Of a DNA stretch of 64,000 bases, positions 1 through 17,816 are shown in pieces. A model generated the notes under the pieces. It was not told where the DNA came from. It searched no databases and saw only the letters and a list, made by a program, of their open reading frames with translations. Position 1 is the stretch's first letter. Every line of letters starts with the position of its first letter. The position numbers were made by a program, and so were the translations under genes. Location of the stretch: assembly GCA_025917655.1 (NCBI GenBank), contig CP084620.1, positions 2,976,001 through 3,040,000 of the forward strand, given 5' to 3'. This DNA is from Chlorella sorokiniana. Lineage: Eukaryota > Chlorophyta > Trebouxiophyceae > Chlorellales > Chlorellaceae.

Positions 1-2
1 TG

Positions 3-5051
<5,049 letters not shown>

Positions 5052-5378
5052 GGCGGCCCGACAGCGTGCCCCAAGACCAAGCTTTGACGAGGGTTGAGCT
5101 GCCGTGCTGCACACATGGCGTTGCAAGCTTGCAGCCCACAGCAACTTGGGTGCGTGCTGCCGTGCCTCCATTGTGCGAAACACCTCGAATCTGTTAGCTT
5201 CCCCAGAAGCCCTCATTTTGCTCCTGATGCCTTGAACAGTGCCTTCTATGACTGCTGCATGCCTCACCCGCGATGCCCTGCTGTACTTGATTCTCAGGCC
5301 TTTGCCTCCATTGCAATACTGTCAACCCGGGTAAATTTGCTGCAACAAGCCAATCTAGCAGCATCAATATGCTGTCAA

Positions 5379-5383
5379 TGTAA
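5379..5383 (+). terminator. TGTAA polyadenylation signal of the DM13/DOMON gene
   Basis: TGTAA, the usual chlorophyte polyadenylation signal, lies about 330 bases after the stop codon at 5049-5051. It is the first such motif I see downstream. Confidence 0.5.
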
Positions 5384-6397
5384 GAATGGAACGCAGATAA
5401 AACTAAATGGTGCATCGTGGGCAACATCGCGTCCGCTGGTGCTGCCCGCTGCAGGCTGCGGCTCACCAGCCGCGGCCTGCAACCCGCTGTGTGGCGTGCA
5501 GCCCGCTGCTAGGCCGCTGATTTGCCGGTCTTTGAGCCCTCACCATCCACCATAGCGTCGCCAGAATACCGCAAACCGCTGCAGCTACGAGACTTCCAAA
5601 GACGTGGAGGTGCAGCATTTCGGAAAGGCTCGTCATGTCGGGCAAGATGTTTGAAGCGCCTGACCAGACTGGTGAAAGCACGAAGAAGGGGGTATTGGGA
5701 GGGCTATCACCGGTTGGCGAGCGGGTTGAACTGTATGTGGCCGCACAAGCTCCAACTACGCATCGAAAGGTAGGGTTCGATATTCAGGACCAAAGCTCGC
5801 AATCCATGGGCTGACTCGTGAGAATACCAGCCAGCCGTAGCGCACACAGCAGTGCTACCGCCGATGCGTGGGGCCGCCAACCAATTTCCCCTGCAACAAC
5901 GTTTGATGTGGACTATCGCTGTGTGTATTTGTGGCTTAGATTGGATCCATACATACCCATAAGCTCGCTGCCATTCACCCCACCAAAGTTCCCTGCCTGC
6001 CAAACGCCTTCTGCCAGCTACGCTTCAGGCGGCGGCACATGGCATCCATGAGGGACGCCTGGTACACTCGTGGGGCTTTGCAAAGTTTATAGTGCGACAC
6101 TTGCTTCATGGCTCAATCATTATCCTGCTGGCTGTGCCGGATGCGACATTTCCCAGCCCTCGCTGCAGGGAGGCACAGCCTGGTCAGCGGCAGCACAGCA
6201 TAGGTGGCAGCGGCTTGAATTTGCGGCGAGCGGCATGTCGCTGCTCCGCTTAGAACCGTTTCGTTTGCTCCTTTGGCTCAGTACTGGTTGAATTTGAGTT
6301 GTTGAGCTTGTAAGAGCTTGTCAGCGATACAGCTGAGATCGGTTGCGGCTCCGGACAGCTTTCACCCGGCTGCTATGCAGCCCGATTGACATCTCAT
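5384..6397. other. Intergenic region, no supported gene
   Basis: Open frames here are short and show no recognisable domain. Base composition is less GC-rich than in the flanking coding exons. The right end should carry the promoter and 5' leader of the codanin-like gene. Confidence 0.6.
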
Positions 6398-9300
6398 ATG
6401 TCCCTGGAACAGCAGCTGCTAGATGCAGTGCTGTGCGGGCAGCTTGAGGTGGCAGCGGCGCTGGCTTGGGCCCTTGGGGACGACAGCAGCGCGCCTCCGC
6501 CCCTCGAGCTGCGTCTGGGAAGCCCCTGGAAATCTCCAAATGCGCCGCGGCCGGTGCTGCGCCCCGCCGACTTCAGAGTGCATGTGTTGAACCATGTGAG
6601 GGAGCAGGCGGAGCTCGTGCTGGCGGCGGCGGAGCAGGAGACTGCTGGAGGGGGTGCCAGCGAGGCGGGCAGCCAACCCCCACGCCTTCTGCGCAGGGGC
6701 TGAGCGGCGGGGCCCCGCTGGAAGCTGTGCGCGGGCGCCTGTGCTCCGCAACGGCGGCGGCGGCTGCGGCGGTGGCGGCGTGCAGCCATTTCCACGCCAA
6801 CCGCAGCTGCCAGCTGCCCAGCCGCAGCAGCAGCGGCAGCAAGAGCGGGAAGCCTTGCACTCGCCTTTGCAGCAGCAGCAGCAGCAGCAGCAGCCTGGGG
6901 CAGTGAACGACCAGAACTTCCCCACCCTGGCGGCCGCTGCTGGCAGCGGCGGCGGCAGGCGGCGGGGCGGGGCGGGGCGGACGAGCCCCGTGAAACAGAC
7001 GCAGCAGCTGCGGCCGCAGCAGGTGATGCTGTGACTGAATCTGACGCCCGCAAGCCCCGCTTGTGCCGTGTGCTGCAATCCTGGCCGCCAGATGGAGAGC
7101 CGAGGTTCTATTGTGTCCGCCCTCGACGCGTTTTTCGGCTGTGGGTGCGTGCAGGGAGGGACACCAAGCGGCGCACCATTGCGCCTGCCAGGGTGGCCCA
7201 GCTGGATGTGGACCCAGCCTTCCTGCCGGCTGCTCAGCCGCCTCCAGTGGCTCCGACCCAGCAGGCACAGCAGGCGCAGCAGCAGGGCACGGCAGCAGCG
7301 GCGACGCCGCAGCGGGCGGCGGGGCCGGCAGGCGGGGGCGCCTCCGCGGCGGCCGCCCTGCCTATGTCGCCGCCCCCATCGCCGTTCGCCTGCCCGCGCC
7401 TGGGGCGGCGGCTGTGGCCGCCAGCCTGCTCCAAAGGAACGGCGGCAGGGGGAGGGCGCCTGCGGTGCGCCGGGCTCTCCCGGCGGCGAGGGGGACACCT
7501 AAGCGAATCACCCCAGTGAGACTGGCGCAGCCCGCGGAGGTGCAGCCCGACTTCCTGGCTGCCGCCACGTCAGCGACGTCGCCACGCTCCGCACGGCGCG
7601 ACATGCTGGCGGCGCCGGAAGTGCAGCAGGCGCGGTCCCGCCCGGGAGCCGGCTGGGCACGCCGCTCGCCGCCGCCGCGCTCGCCGCCCCGCCCGGTGCC
7701 TTTGCACGCAAGCCGGCAGCTGATGCGGGCAGCAGCGGCGGCAGCGGCAGCGGCGGCGGCGACGGCTGCGGCAGCGGCGGTCCGGGCAGCAGCAGCCGCA
7801 GCCCGTTGCTGTGGCCCGCTGAAGACCTGAGGGTGTGCCAGCAGCTGTCCTTCGACGTGCCGTCGCCAGCCAAACCACCCAGCGGCTTAGGAGCAGCAGC
7901 AGCGTTGGGTCCTACGGCAGCGGTAGCAGCAGCAGCAGCAGCAGCCGGAGATGGCGGCAAGGGCGGCGACCAGGCGGGAAACGGGGCTGGAGTGGCGGCG
8001 GCCGCCCATGCGGGTCCGGCGCCGCCGCTGGATGAGCTGGCAGGTCTCAGCCTGGGGCCTGGTGCGGCCAGCGCTGCAGGCGGCGCTGCTGCCGACCGCC
8101 AGCAGCGCTTGCTGGCCGCCGCAGCGCGCCGCATGGGGGCTCCGCCGCTGCCGACGGCTTCGACGCGCCTGGCAGCAGCACGGGCGCCCTGCCGCTGTCT
8201 GCCACCCGGCCGCTGCTGCTGGGGACGCGAGAGGCTGCTGGGCGGCCTCTGCAGACGACGCAGCCCGACAGCTGTCCGCGCGGTGGCGCTGTTCACGGGC
8301 AGGAGGGCGGCGTGGCGCAGCAGGAGCAGCAGGCGCAGCAGGTGCAGCAGGCGCAGCAGGCGCAGCAGGTGCAGCAGGCAGCGGAGGGCCCCACCGAGGG
8401 GCCGCAGCTGTGCCAGCAGGGCCGCCGGCTGGCGCAGCTCCACGCCGGCCTTCTGCGCTGCAGCAGCGCCGTCAGCCTGGCGGGTGCGCCCTACCTGCTC
8501 GGCGGCGGCTCGTGCTGGCGCGGCCTGCGTGCCGCGTGCTGCGGGGCCTTTCCTCCGGCCCAGCTGCAGTCCTCTCGTCCTTTTGTTGCTGCCTGCATGT
8601 ATGTACCTCCCTCAACACTGCACACCATCTTACCCCCCGTCCCCCCTCCTCCCCCGTCCCTCCTTGGTACCGCAGCCGAGCTGGACCTCCTGCTGAACCT
8701 GGTGGCGGTACCTGCAGCGGTACGCATCGATCCCGCGCTCGCCCCGTGCACGGTGCTGCGCTGCGGCGGCCTGGCCCAGCGGTACGCCTGCTGCGTGCTG
8801 CAGTCGGCGGGTGAGCGGCGGCAGGGCGGTGCTCGCACCGCTTTGTACGGTTGGGTCCCCCATTGGCTGTGTGCCTGGGGCCAGACAGGGAGGCTGACCC
8901 TGAGGCGCCAGACCACCAAAGCCTTCCGAGTTGCCTAAGTTTTTTATGCCTCACGGCCCCTCGCTGCATCAAACCCGAGCTTTACACGCAGCGCAGCGCA
9001 GCCCCGTTCCGCTCTCCGTTCTTCTTCCTTCACACACCCACACCACCACACACCCACCACAAACCCTCGCACACACTCTCTGCAGGCAGGCTGTGGCCTG
9101 AAACAGCCACCAACACCTAAGAGTCCCCCCTCACATCAGGCCACCCCCACCTTCCCGCCCACAAACCTCAGACCCCCACCCACCCACCCACCCACCCACG
9201 CATGCAGGAGCCCTGGTGCGCGGGCTGGCGCCGCCGCTGCTGCGGGACCTAGCGGCTCTGCCGCTGCTGCGGGACACCTTCCCGGAGCTGCATGCATCGC

Positions 9301-12300
9301 TGGCTGCTGCGCTGGCGCACGCGACGGCCACGCAGGCGTGTTGTGGTTCTGGCTTTCGATTGCCGGGGCACAGTCGTTCTGCTGCGTTTTGTGTCATTTG
9401 CTTCCCATCCGTTCATTTTCTTGCGCAGCGCTTCTTCTCAACTTCACCGTGCGCCCAGCTACCGTGCAGGTGCACACGGAGAAGGCGTACCGCTCCGTTC
9501 GTACCGCCGGCGGCTTCCTCAGCCTGCACGGCCTGCCCGCGCTGACCAGCGACGGCCGGCGCACGCGCAGCCAGGTGGGCACGGTGGATGGAGCGCTTTG
9601 CTCGCTGCATTGCCTGGGTGTCTCTTGGTGAAGCCTGGCCTCACCTGGGGCTGGGTGCTCTTGCTCTGGAAGATGGGCGGGCACCCGACCTCCAGGTCAC
9701 GGCCTCCTGCCCTTTGCCAGCTGGTTGGCAGGGCAAGAGGGTGTTGGGCAAGATGCCCTCCGCGCTCCCAACCCCAGCCTGCTACACGCAGCCGTCCAGC
9801 CCTGTGGGCCCTCCCTGATCCCCCTGAGCATCCCAAGCCTGGGCCACCCAAGATTCCGCCGCCTGCGCTGCGCAGGAGGAGCAACGGCGGATCAGCAACC
9901 GCGAGAGCTGCCGGGACGAGTGGTTTGGGCTGATGCGGGAGGCGGCGGCACAGGTGCGCGGCGGCTTCCTGGCAGCTGCCAAAAGGCCAGCGGGCCGTAG
10001 TCTGCAGGCTGCTGCGTCGGCGGGCCGCAGCCGCTTGCGCTGGCTGGGGCGTTAGTTTGCAGCCGGTGGTCGGCGCCGCCTGCTGACCAAGCCTCTGTTC
10101 CCGCACGGAAAGCAGCTGAGCAAGCGCTGGCTGCTGAGCCTGAGGGGGACACCCCCACCGCTTTTGGCCCGTCCACCCCTTCAACCTCCCTTTTCTCTGG
10201 CCCCGCCCCACCGCAGACTCACAGCTTTGCGCCTCGGGCGGCTGCCGGCGCCGGCGCCCGGCGACCTCGCCTCGGACAGCGGGCGCAGCGTGACCACAGC
10301 AGGCGCGGCAGGCGCCGCCGCCGCAGGAGACGAGGCTGCGCTGCTGGCCCGCATGCAGGCGGCGGCCGGGAGCTGCTGCGCCGCCTGCGCCCGACAACTA
10401 CGGCCCCTTTGCGGAGCTGCTGGCCGCCGCAGTGCTGCAGGCGAGTGGCAGCAGCGCAAGTGGCCGCAGCACCAGTGGCAGCAGCGTTTGTTGCCCCGCC
10501 CGCCCCGCCCCCAGCTTTGGTGTTCGATGCGCCTTATTCCCTTTACGCTTCTGCGCATCTGTCTGCACGCGCTGTTCCTTTCCAAGTTGTGGCGGTGTGG
10601 TGTGCAGAAGCTCGTGCATTGGCTCGCTCACTCGCTTGGGCCATGCGCTGCTGCCGCTTTGCCTAGCTGCACCCCTCTAGCTTGTAGGCAGCTGTAGATC
10701 GCAGCTGCCTCCCTTGCTGTGAAACGGAACACCTCGGGGCTCCCAAACCCATTCCCTTCCGCTGTTTACCTTACTGCTGCTGTGGACCCTACTGCAACCC
10801 CCACCGCAACCCTCCCCTCGTGCTCTGCAGGCGGCAGCCACGGGCGAGGCGCTGCTCGATGAGGAGCTCTCCAGCCTGGCCGTGAAGAACGTGCCCCGCT
10901 TCGCCTCCCTCAACCGACGCCTGGCCGCCGCCCCGCCGCGGGCCCCAGCCGCGGCGGCGCGCGCGCCGCGCGGCGCACCCGCCAGCCACCGCGGCGGGCT
11001 TTGGGGGCTTTGCCCGCTCCGGCCGCGGCGGCGGCGGCGGCGGGCGGGCGGGGCAGCGGCGGCGGGGCCGCTGCTGCCGGTGCCGAGGAGCTGGTTGCAG
11101 AGTCGCTGCGCCTGGTGGCCGAGTTCCCTTCCCCCAGCGCCTCCACATCCTGTTTCTGGAGGCGGCAGACAGCCACCGCCTGAACGCCCACCTGGCCAGG
11201 CAGGTTGACTGGCTGTGCTTAGTTCCAGCCTTGATGTTCGCAGCCTGGCAGTGAAAGCGCACTGCTGTGTTGCGTGCTCCCAACTCGTGCGGAAGCTGTG
11301 ATGGTGCTTGCGCGTGTCTGTCGGGTGTCTTGCCAGGCGTGGAGGCCGGCAGCCGGCAGCCGTAGCGTGGGCTGCTGCAAGCAGCTGGAAGGCTCCGCCC
11401 GCCTCGACTGCTCTTCCTTTCTTTTCTCGCTTTCTTTCCTGCGCAGGTGCATGACCGCCAAGCTTCGGGCACTGGCTGCGGAGGAGCACAACGGGGCAGG
11501 ACTGAGGTGCGCGTGCTGCTTGTTCTAAGGTTCATGTCATCATCCAGAGGGTCAGCCCGGGTGCACGAAGTGTCTGCGTGTGTGGCGGTGGTGTTTCTCA
11601 ATCAAGGGCGGGGGTGACAGGGGGGAAGCAGGGCGGAAGTGTGTGTGTGTGTGTGTTGGTGAGGTGTGTGTGTGGGGGGCTCTGAAGGGACGGCAAGGGC
11701 GGGCGGAGGGCTTGGCAGACCGCTCGCTGAGCCCGCCAAGCCGTCCCCCCGCAGCGAGCGCGTGGCGGCGATGAACACGCTGGCCCTCTTCCTCAGCTAC
11801 CTCGCCTTCACAAGAGCCGGCCACTCTAGCGCGTGCCACGCCGCTCCTGCCGGCGTGGAAGACGGCGGGATGGCGGCAGCAGCAGCGACGCGCCTTCCCA
11901 GGGCGGCCACCCGCCGCTGGATGTCGCCGCGGCGTTGACGGCGGCGGCCTCCGCCCCGAGGGCGCCCGCCTGGCCTGCACACTGCCGTGGGTGCTGCGGT
12001 ACCTGTGGTTCCTGCAGTACGATGGGCAGGCGGTACGAGCACCGTACTTCAGGCAAGCGGCAGCAAGGCGCCTTTTGTAAATTGCCGGGTGGGCTGGGGT
12101 GCCGTCAGCCCGGCTGCCCGCCCGTGCGCAGCAACAAGCCTCTGAGGGGATATGCTCCAGTCTTTAGCCAATTGCGCTCCGTGTTTCTTGTCGCAGGCGG
12201 TTGCTGCGCCGCATTGCCGCGCTGCACGCGGCGCCCCAGCTGCAGCCGGCCTCCGCCAGCTTCGGCCCAGCTGCCTTCTGCCTGCGGGCGGTCCTGGACG

Positions 12301-13778
12301 AATTCGCCGAGCGCATGGGACCTGAGCTGCTGGGCCCGTCGCTCGGCATCGATCTTAATGGCGGTACAGATGGCGGTACCGCCTGTCCCGCCCTGTCCAG
12401 CCTGGCGACCGTGGACGGCCTCCTGGACACCCGCTTCCTCCACCTCTGCTGCCCGGTGCTGGAGCACGGCCGCCAGCTGCTGGCAGGAAGGAGCAGCAGC
12501 TCTGCCGGTGTGCAGCACGCCCAGGCCGCGCAGCGCGCGAGGCGGCCGAAGAAAATCCGGCCCACTGCGCCGCGCGGCACGCTGCACGCTGCCGCCGCGG
12601 CCGCGTCTGCCGCCGCACCAGCCGGCAGGGATGGCGAGCGGGACCTGCTGCGCCTGCAGCTGCAGCGCGCCTTCCTGGAGCAGTACAGCACCGACGAGCA
12701 CAAGGTGCCTCCCCACCTCCCAGCCACTCCTGCCGGCTGCCGCCGCCATGCCTCCCCCTGCACCGGCCTGGCGCCATGCCTCGGCCCCACAAGCATCTGC
12801 CCACTGCCTGTGATGCCATGGGAGCTGGCTGGGAAGGAAGCCGTACCGCTGTGTGCCCGCATCTTCTTGTCGGGCCTCCGCTCTCGCTTCGCTGTTCATG
12901 CCCTCCCCTGTGGTACACCGCCCCCTTGTACCGTCCCTCTGTACCGCAGTTCAAGCTGCGGGACGTGGTGGACTACGTGGCGGACGTGCTGGCGCACAAC
13001 GCCGCCAGCTCAGCGGCCGCCGCCCGCCTGGCGCCCGCCGCCGACGCCATCGCCGCGCGGCTCAAGGGTGCGCGCTGCTACTTTTGATCCCCTGCTTTGA
13101 AAGGCAGCAGCAGTCTGGCAAATGTCAGTTTATAAGAATTGTAGAGTGCTGTGGGATTAAGTGCAGCCTTGCCAGTCAGGCAGCTGACATACCACGCCCT
13201 GCCGCGAGCCCTCAACCTTCTTCGTGGCTGCAGAGGAAGCTGCGGCGCTGCTGGCCGACGCGTCAAACCTGCGGCAGGGGCCCGGCGCGGCAGCGGGCCT
13301 CCCGCACCAGCAGGCACAGCAGGTACAGCACCAGGCGCCGCAGCAGGCACAGCAGGCACGGCAGCAGGCACAGCATGCACAGCAGCGGCAGCAGCTGGAC
13401 CCGTCCCACCGCCTCTACTTGGAGGCCCTGGCTGAGGAGCTGCTGGCGGAGCAGACCGCTGCCGCGCTGCAGCAGGCGCAGGCGCAGGCGGAGCGGGACA
13501 TCAGGCGGCGGGCGGCGCAGGCGATGGCGGCGCTGCTGGACCCCGCCCTCGGCCCAGCGGTCGCGGGCACCGCGGCTGCCATCGCCGCTGAGGTGGCGAC
13601 CGCCGCCGCCGAGCAGCGCTTGCGCTCCGAGGTGCCCTCCTCGCTGCGGCGGGCGGCCACGGAGCAGCTGCAGCTGGTGCTGGCCGCGGCGGCCAGGGGC
13701 GGCGGCAAGTGGTTGCAGCAGGCGCCGCCTGCGGCTGCAGCGGCAGGCACTGGCGGCGAGCCCGGTACATCTGTGTGA
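6398..13778 (+). CDS. CDAN1: Codanin-1-like protein
   Basis: Animal codanin-1 binds the histone chaperone ASF1 and restrains it in the cytoplasm. The gene starts at ATG 6398 (MSLEQQLLDAVLCGQ), as the animal protein starts with a short helix. Further pieces follow codanin order: DQNFPTL (about 6910), KRITPVRL (7503), LAQLHAGLLRCSS (8432), ELDLLLNLV (8680), HTEKAYRSVRTAGGF (9474), RLHILFLEAADSH (11140), PPLDVAAALT then LPWVLRYLWFLQYD (11910-12020), FLHLCCPVLEHGRQLL (12435), KLRDVVDYVADVLAHN (12953) and the helical C-terminus (13400-13778). Acceptors are visible before 8676, 9208, 9429, 9876, 10217, 10831, 11447, 11755, 12197, 12950 and 13234. The frame is lost in G/C runs at 10368-10370, 10390-10392 and 11954-11957. 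The full exon chain is not resolved, and Gln/Ala/Gly-rich stretches are alga-specific. Identification rests on ordered motif similarity, not on alignment. Confidence 0.75.
7155..7590 (+). repeat. Repeated R-I-x-P-x-R motif in the codanin-like protein
   Basis: Two similar peptides lie about 330 bases apart in different frames: RTIAPARVAQLDVDPAFL (about 7175-7228) and RITPVRLAQPAEVQPDFL (about 7506-7559). Both resemble the single RRINPTPV segment of animal codanin. They may be an exon duplication or a repeated short linear motif. Confidence 0.5.
9165..9203 (+). repeat. (CCCA)n tract at an intron 3' end
   Basis: CCCA repeats sit directly before the acceptor at 9201-9207 in the codanin-like gene. 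The preceding 150 bases are rich in CACAC. Confidence 0.85.
11637..11675 (+). repeat. GT microsatellite in a codanin-like intron
   Basis: A (GT)n run with G-rich flanks lies inside the intron upstream of the exon that begins at 11755. Confidence 0.8.
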
Positions 13779-14027
13779 CAATTTAGTTCCGCACTGCTTC
13801 TTAGATTCTTGTTTTACATGTGTGATTATCTGCAACAATAGTAAACTGCAGGTGGTGAACGCTGCTTTGCCACCAGCTGCTGATGTATCATGCAATGTGC
13901 GGCGTGCGTGCGGCGTCACGACGGGCAGCAGGTGACACATCGCCGCCCTCCTTCGTGCCTATTTTGCTTCAGGAACGGTACCGGTCATCACAGCAACGGT
14001 GCTTGTGTTTGGCATAACGAACAAGTC

Positions 14028-17000
14028 ATGTGCGGCGGGGTCTGGCGTGTGTCTTTTTACTGCTTGCCTGTGCACTGTTCGGCGCTGTTCCATCCACCGC
14101 TCAAGACACCCAAGCTGCATATGATGAAATTGCGAAATGGGTCGTTGCACGGGGCGCAAAATTGGTGAGTGGAGTATCGGGCGGTTTGCTTTGTTCCAGC
14201 AGCTGTCGGGCTTTGGACTCATCGGTTTACCACCAAGATGACTGGTGTGAATGGTCGCAGCTGCGACCGCCTCCCCCGTCCTTCCCCTGGGCTGCCGCTG
14301 TACCCCGCAACAGCTAGCGCCCCTCCTGCTTGCAGAATGGCTGCCGCGTGGGGAAGGCATGTGCAACCTGCGAGCGCGGCCTGGTCGCCACCAGAAACAT
14401 AAAGGAGGATGAGCTGATTGTGTCTCTGCCCTTCACGGCAACCCTGCGACTCAGGCGAGTGGCGGCCCTGCCACTGCGGGAGGCGCCCTGCTCCCCCACA
14501 CGCAGCTCTGGGCACTCTCCGCCAGCCCCTCGCCTGTCACCTCGCCTGCCGCAGAGCCCCAAGCACATGCGCAGCAGCACTCTGCCGCCGCGCCGAGCCG
14601 CCGCTGCCTGCCGCTGCGCCACCGCCTGCTGTGCTGGGTGCAGGGAGTTTGAGCACAGCGCCTTTCCGGCCGAGTATGCCCGGGACCTGCTGGATGTCAT
14701 GCACAACGATCCCACCCACAACGAAACCTGGGCCGCCTTCTGGGCCACCCAGCCCGGCCCAGACGGGGTGTTCACGACGGAGGTGAGGCGCTGGCGCCGA
14801 TCTCGGCCGTCGATGGGCAGGCAGGCGCTGCAGCCCCACTGCGCTCTGCCTTGTTGTCATGAAAAACGCGGGGAACTCGAATGGGATGTCGTTGTCCTGC
14901 TTTCTTCCCGTAACCCGCAGGTGCACACAGACCAGCACATCGACATGCTGCAGTGTCCAGAGCTGGTGAGCCACTTGCCCCCGCAGCCCTGCCCTGGCTG
15001 CTCCTTGCGGCTGCAGCTGCCCCTTGCCGCTGCTGCTCCCCACGTGGGCCGCGCCTGGCCCAGCTGGCGCTGTGCCGCCGCGCTGTGCTGCCCCCGCAGG
15101 AGTCGCTGGCGCGTGGTCAGCGGCAGGCCACCGAAGAGATTTACGACGGCTCTTATATCCATGGTGAGGTGCCGGCGCCCCTGTCCGCTTCTGAGGGCCG
15201 CCCGTAATGCAACAGAAAGCGGGGATGCGGGAGGGGAAGGGCAGGGGGACTGCCGCGTCGGATGCGGTTGGTCCCTGTCCCAACCAGTCTTGCTGCCTCC
15301 TTCACGGAACAGACCCGCTTGCGACCTTCGCGTGCCCTGGATGCCTCCCTGGCCGCTGGCCAGCTGCTCATAGCCGCTGCTGACGTCCGCCCCGCCCCCT
15401 CCGCCGCCGCTGGCGCAGCCCCCCCACCGAGCTCAAGCCCTTTGATCAGATCGTGCACGCCAGCAGGGTGTCCCTGGATACCTTCAAGTGGGTGGCTTCC
15501 CTGGTGAGCCTTCGTCGGTGGCTCTGGCCTGACACCCTTACCTGGCTAGTGGGGGTCAAACTGCACCGGCCCCACCCACAATGCCTGTCCCTGCGCGGCT
15601 TGCATGGGTCAGCAGCCCAGACTGTTGCCGCATTCCCGCCCTCTCCATGCTTTCCTCAGCAGCAATGCTGGGACCCTGACTGCCTTTCAACCGTAAGCCA
15701 CGCCAGCCCATCCACTGCGCGATCGAAGCTGTGTGCCCCTCCCGCTCCGCTCGCGGCTCGCAGATCGGCTCCCGCTACTTTGGCTTCTACCGAGACGGCT
15801 CCACCGAGCAGGTGACCTCCCACCTGCTGCCCTACGTGGATGTGATCAATCATGGGGACGACCCCAACGCCTGGCGCTCGGGTGCGCAGGGCAGGGCCCT
15901 GCCCCGGCCGGAGGCTGCGGTCGAGATGATATGGCACAGGAGCATGCTGCTTATGGCAGGGCGGGGCGGGGTGCCCTGCTCCGCTCCCGCCTACAGACGC
16001 TTGTTTCTTGATTGCTGATGCGCCTGCAGATGACGGGGACAGCGTCGTCGTCAAGGCGATCAAGCCCATTAAGAAGGGAGAGGTGGGAAACGGCTGCACT
16101 GCGGCGGGCTGCCCCCCCGACACACTCTCACAGACTCTTGCTGTGCTGTCAGTTGGCAGCCCAGCTCGCCATGCTGCACCGCCATGTCCGGTTTATCAAA
16201 GCAGAATTGCAGAGGGCCTCGCCTCCTGCTCCGGCACTTCCACTGCAGGAGATCACCTTCAGCTATCAGCCCAAGGTTGTGCACCGACCCGACATGAGTC
16301 TGTATATTTACGGTGAGAGCCTCAGTCCGGGGGAAGCAAGCCAGCCGGGGCGGCGGTTCGGGAAGCGAGGGTGGGGGCAGCCAGAAGCTGCGGCGGCCCA
16401 GGCCAGGGCCGCCATTGGCGGCCGTGGGGCCAGCCTCCGCACGCTGGCAGCCGCCAGGTGTGGCACCACGCCCCACAGCCAGCTGGCCAGCGCTGCTTGT
16501 GAGCAGGGCGCCCAATCTGCAGCACCCCACGCGAAGCCCACCGCCCTCCCGGCAGGCTTTGTCACTCCGCGGGAGCGGCCGCTGCTGGCCGCCGTGGATC
16601 TGCCGGGTTTCAGCCCTGAGGACCCCTTTGCCGCCACCGACGACGACGATTCTGCCTACGGTGGGTGCCCCATTTGTCTTTCCTTCCCTTTCCTGCCGCC
16701 TCGATTGGGTCGCTACGCCCGCTGCGTGCGCTATGCTGCGGATCGCTGCCCGCCTTGCCACCTGCTGGCCGGCTTCCCAGCCAGGCCTGCCCCCACTCTT
16801 TCCCCTCCACAGACAAGGGAGGCAAGCTCTGCACTGCGGCCGAGCTTGCGCGCCTGCGGGGGCGTCTGGCGACGGCGGAGGCCGCCGCCAGCGAGGAGGC
16901 GGACAGGGAGGCGCTGGAAGGGGGCACAGTCACGGGTGCCGCGCTGCCATATGCCTATGCCGCCAGCGCCTCCCGCAAGCTGACCCAAGGCGCAGGGTTG

Positions 17001-17350
17001 ATCAGGCCGGTTTCACGTCAGCAACTCGGTAAAGCCTCCCGGAACGCTGGGCGAGGTGGCCCGCTGCGCTGCGCTGTGCGCTGAGCTGGCCCGCTTTCGC
17101 TGCCCTCCCCGCCTGCCCATCCCCAACACCGCAGACTGGCGGCAACGCGCCATCCTGCAGTTCCGCCTCATGCGCAAGCGCGCTGCGGCAGACAATCGAG
17201 CGAGTTGCAGAAGCGCTCGGCACAGACGGCGGTGCTGGCGCCGACGGCGGCGGCGCGCCAGTGGAAGCGGCTGCTGCTGCTGCCGCCGAGACGGATGAAC
17301 ATGAGCTAGATGACGAACAGGCGGCGGAGGGTGCTCAGGATGAGCTCTGA
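14028..17350 (+). CDS. SET-domain protein methyltransferase with signal peptide
   Basis: Predicted lysine methyltransferase of the Rubisco-LSMT/SETD group, about 488 residues. Exons: 14028-14164, 14336-14454, 14644-14782, 14921-14965, 15100-15163, 15313-15503, 15764-15881, 16030-16082, 16249-16312, 16556-16660, 16813-17028, 17135-17350. A hydrophobic N-terminus (ACVFLLLACALFGAV) precedes SET motifs NIKEDELIVSLP, HLLPYVDVINHGDDPN and KKGEEITFSYQ. The C-terminal helical part contains DWRQRAILQFRLMRKR and an acidic tail. Intron 2 has a GC donor. The upstream frame offers only GTG; the nearby ATG at 14028 joins the frame if the G run at 14037-14040 lacks one base. Further frame breaks lie in the C run at 15419-15425 and in the CGCG run near 17170. 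The signal peptide is unusual, since LSMT-type enzymes act in plastid or cytosol. Confidence 0.83.
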
Positions 17351-17816
17351 GACTGCTTGGCTGCGATCGCGGGGCAGCCCTCAACAACACGTTGCTACGC
17401 TCGGGGCCTTCCAACATGCTGTTCGCACTGATTTAATGTTAACATAATGCGTAGGTCACATTCCATCCTTTTGTTGACCCTTTTCCCGTTTTTACGACAA
17501 TAACAGAAATGCGGTCGAGTCTGTCTATCCTGGATGAGCGCTCTGCCGTCGGCGGCTAACTTACAGCGTTGTGGGTTGCGGCAAAGAGGCTGCGTCTGTG
17601 ATGGCATGCACATAAACAGCAGGGCTGCGGGCACCAGAGCGGCCCTCAGGGCGTGCGTTTGCCGGCATCCAGCGGGCACAGCAGCCGGCCTCATCAGGGA
17701 AGGCGTGTGGGCCGAGAGGGTGTGCAGTCTACGATGCAAAGGCCCAGCCTCGACTCCAAGGCAGCGCCTCAGCTGTGCTCCAGCTGCGAGCCGTGCTGCT
17801 GCATGCGCCGGCTGCC
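17351..17816. other. Convergent intergenic region with TGTAA for COX6A
   Basis: Lies between the 3' ends of the SET gene (+) and COX6A (-). TTACA at 17561-17565 reads TGTAA on the minus strand, about 250 bases past the COX6A stop, and is its likely polyadenylation signal. No coding region is supported. Confidence 0.55.

Noticed and set aside
14030-14164. GTG start for the SET gene
   Set aside because: Non-ATG initiation is unlikely here. The ATG two bases upstream fits if the adjacent G run lost one base.
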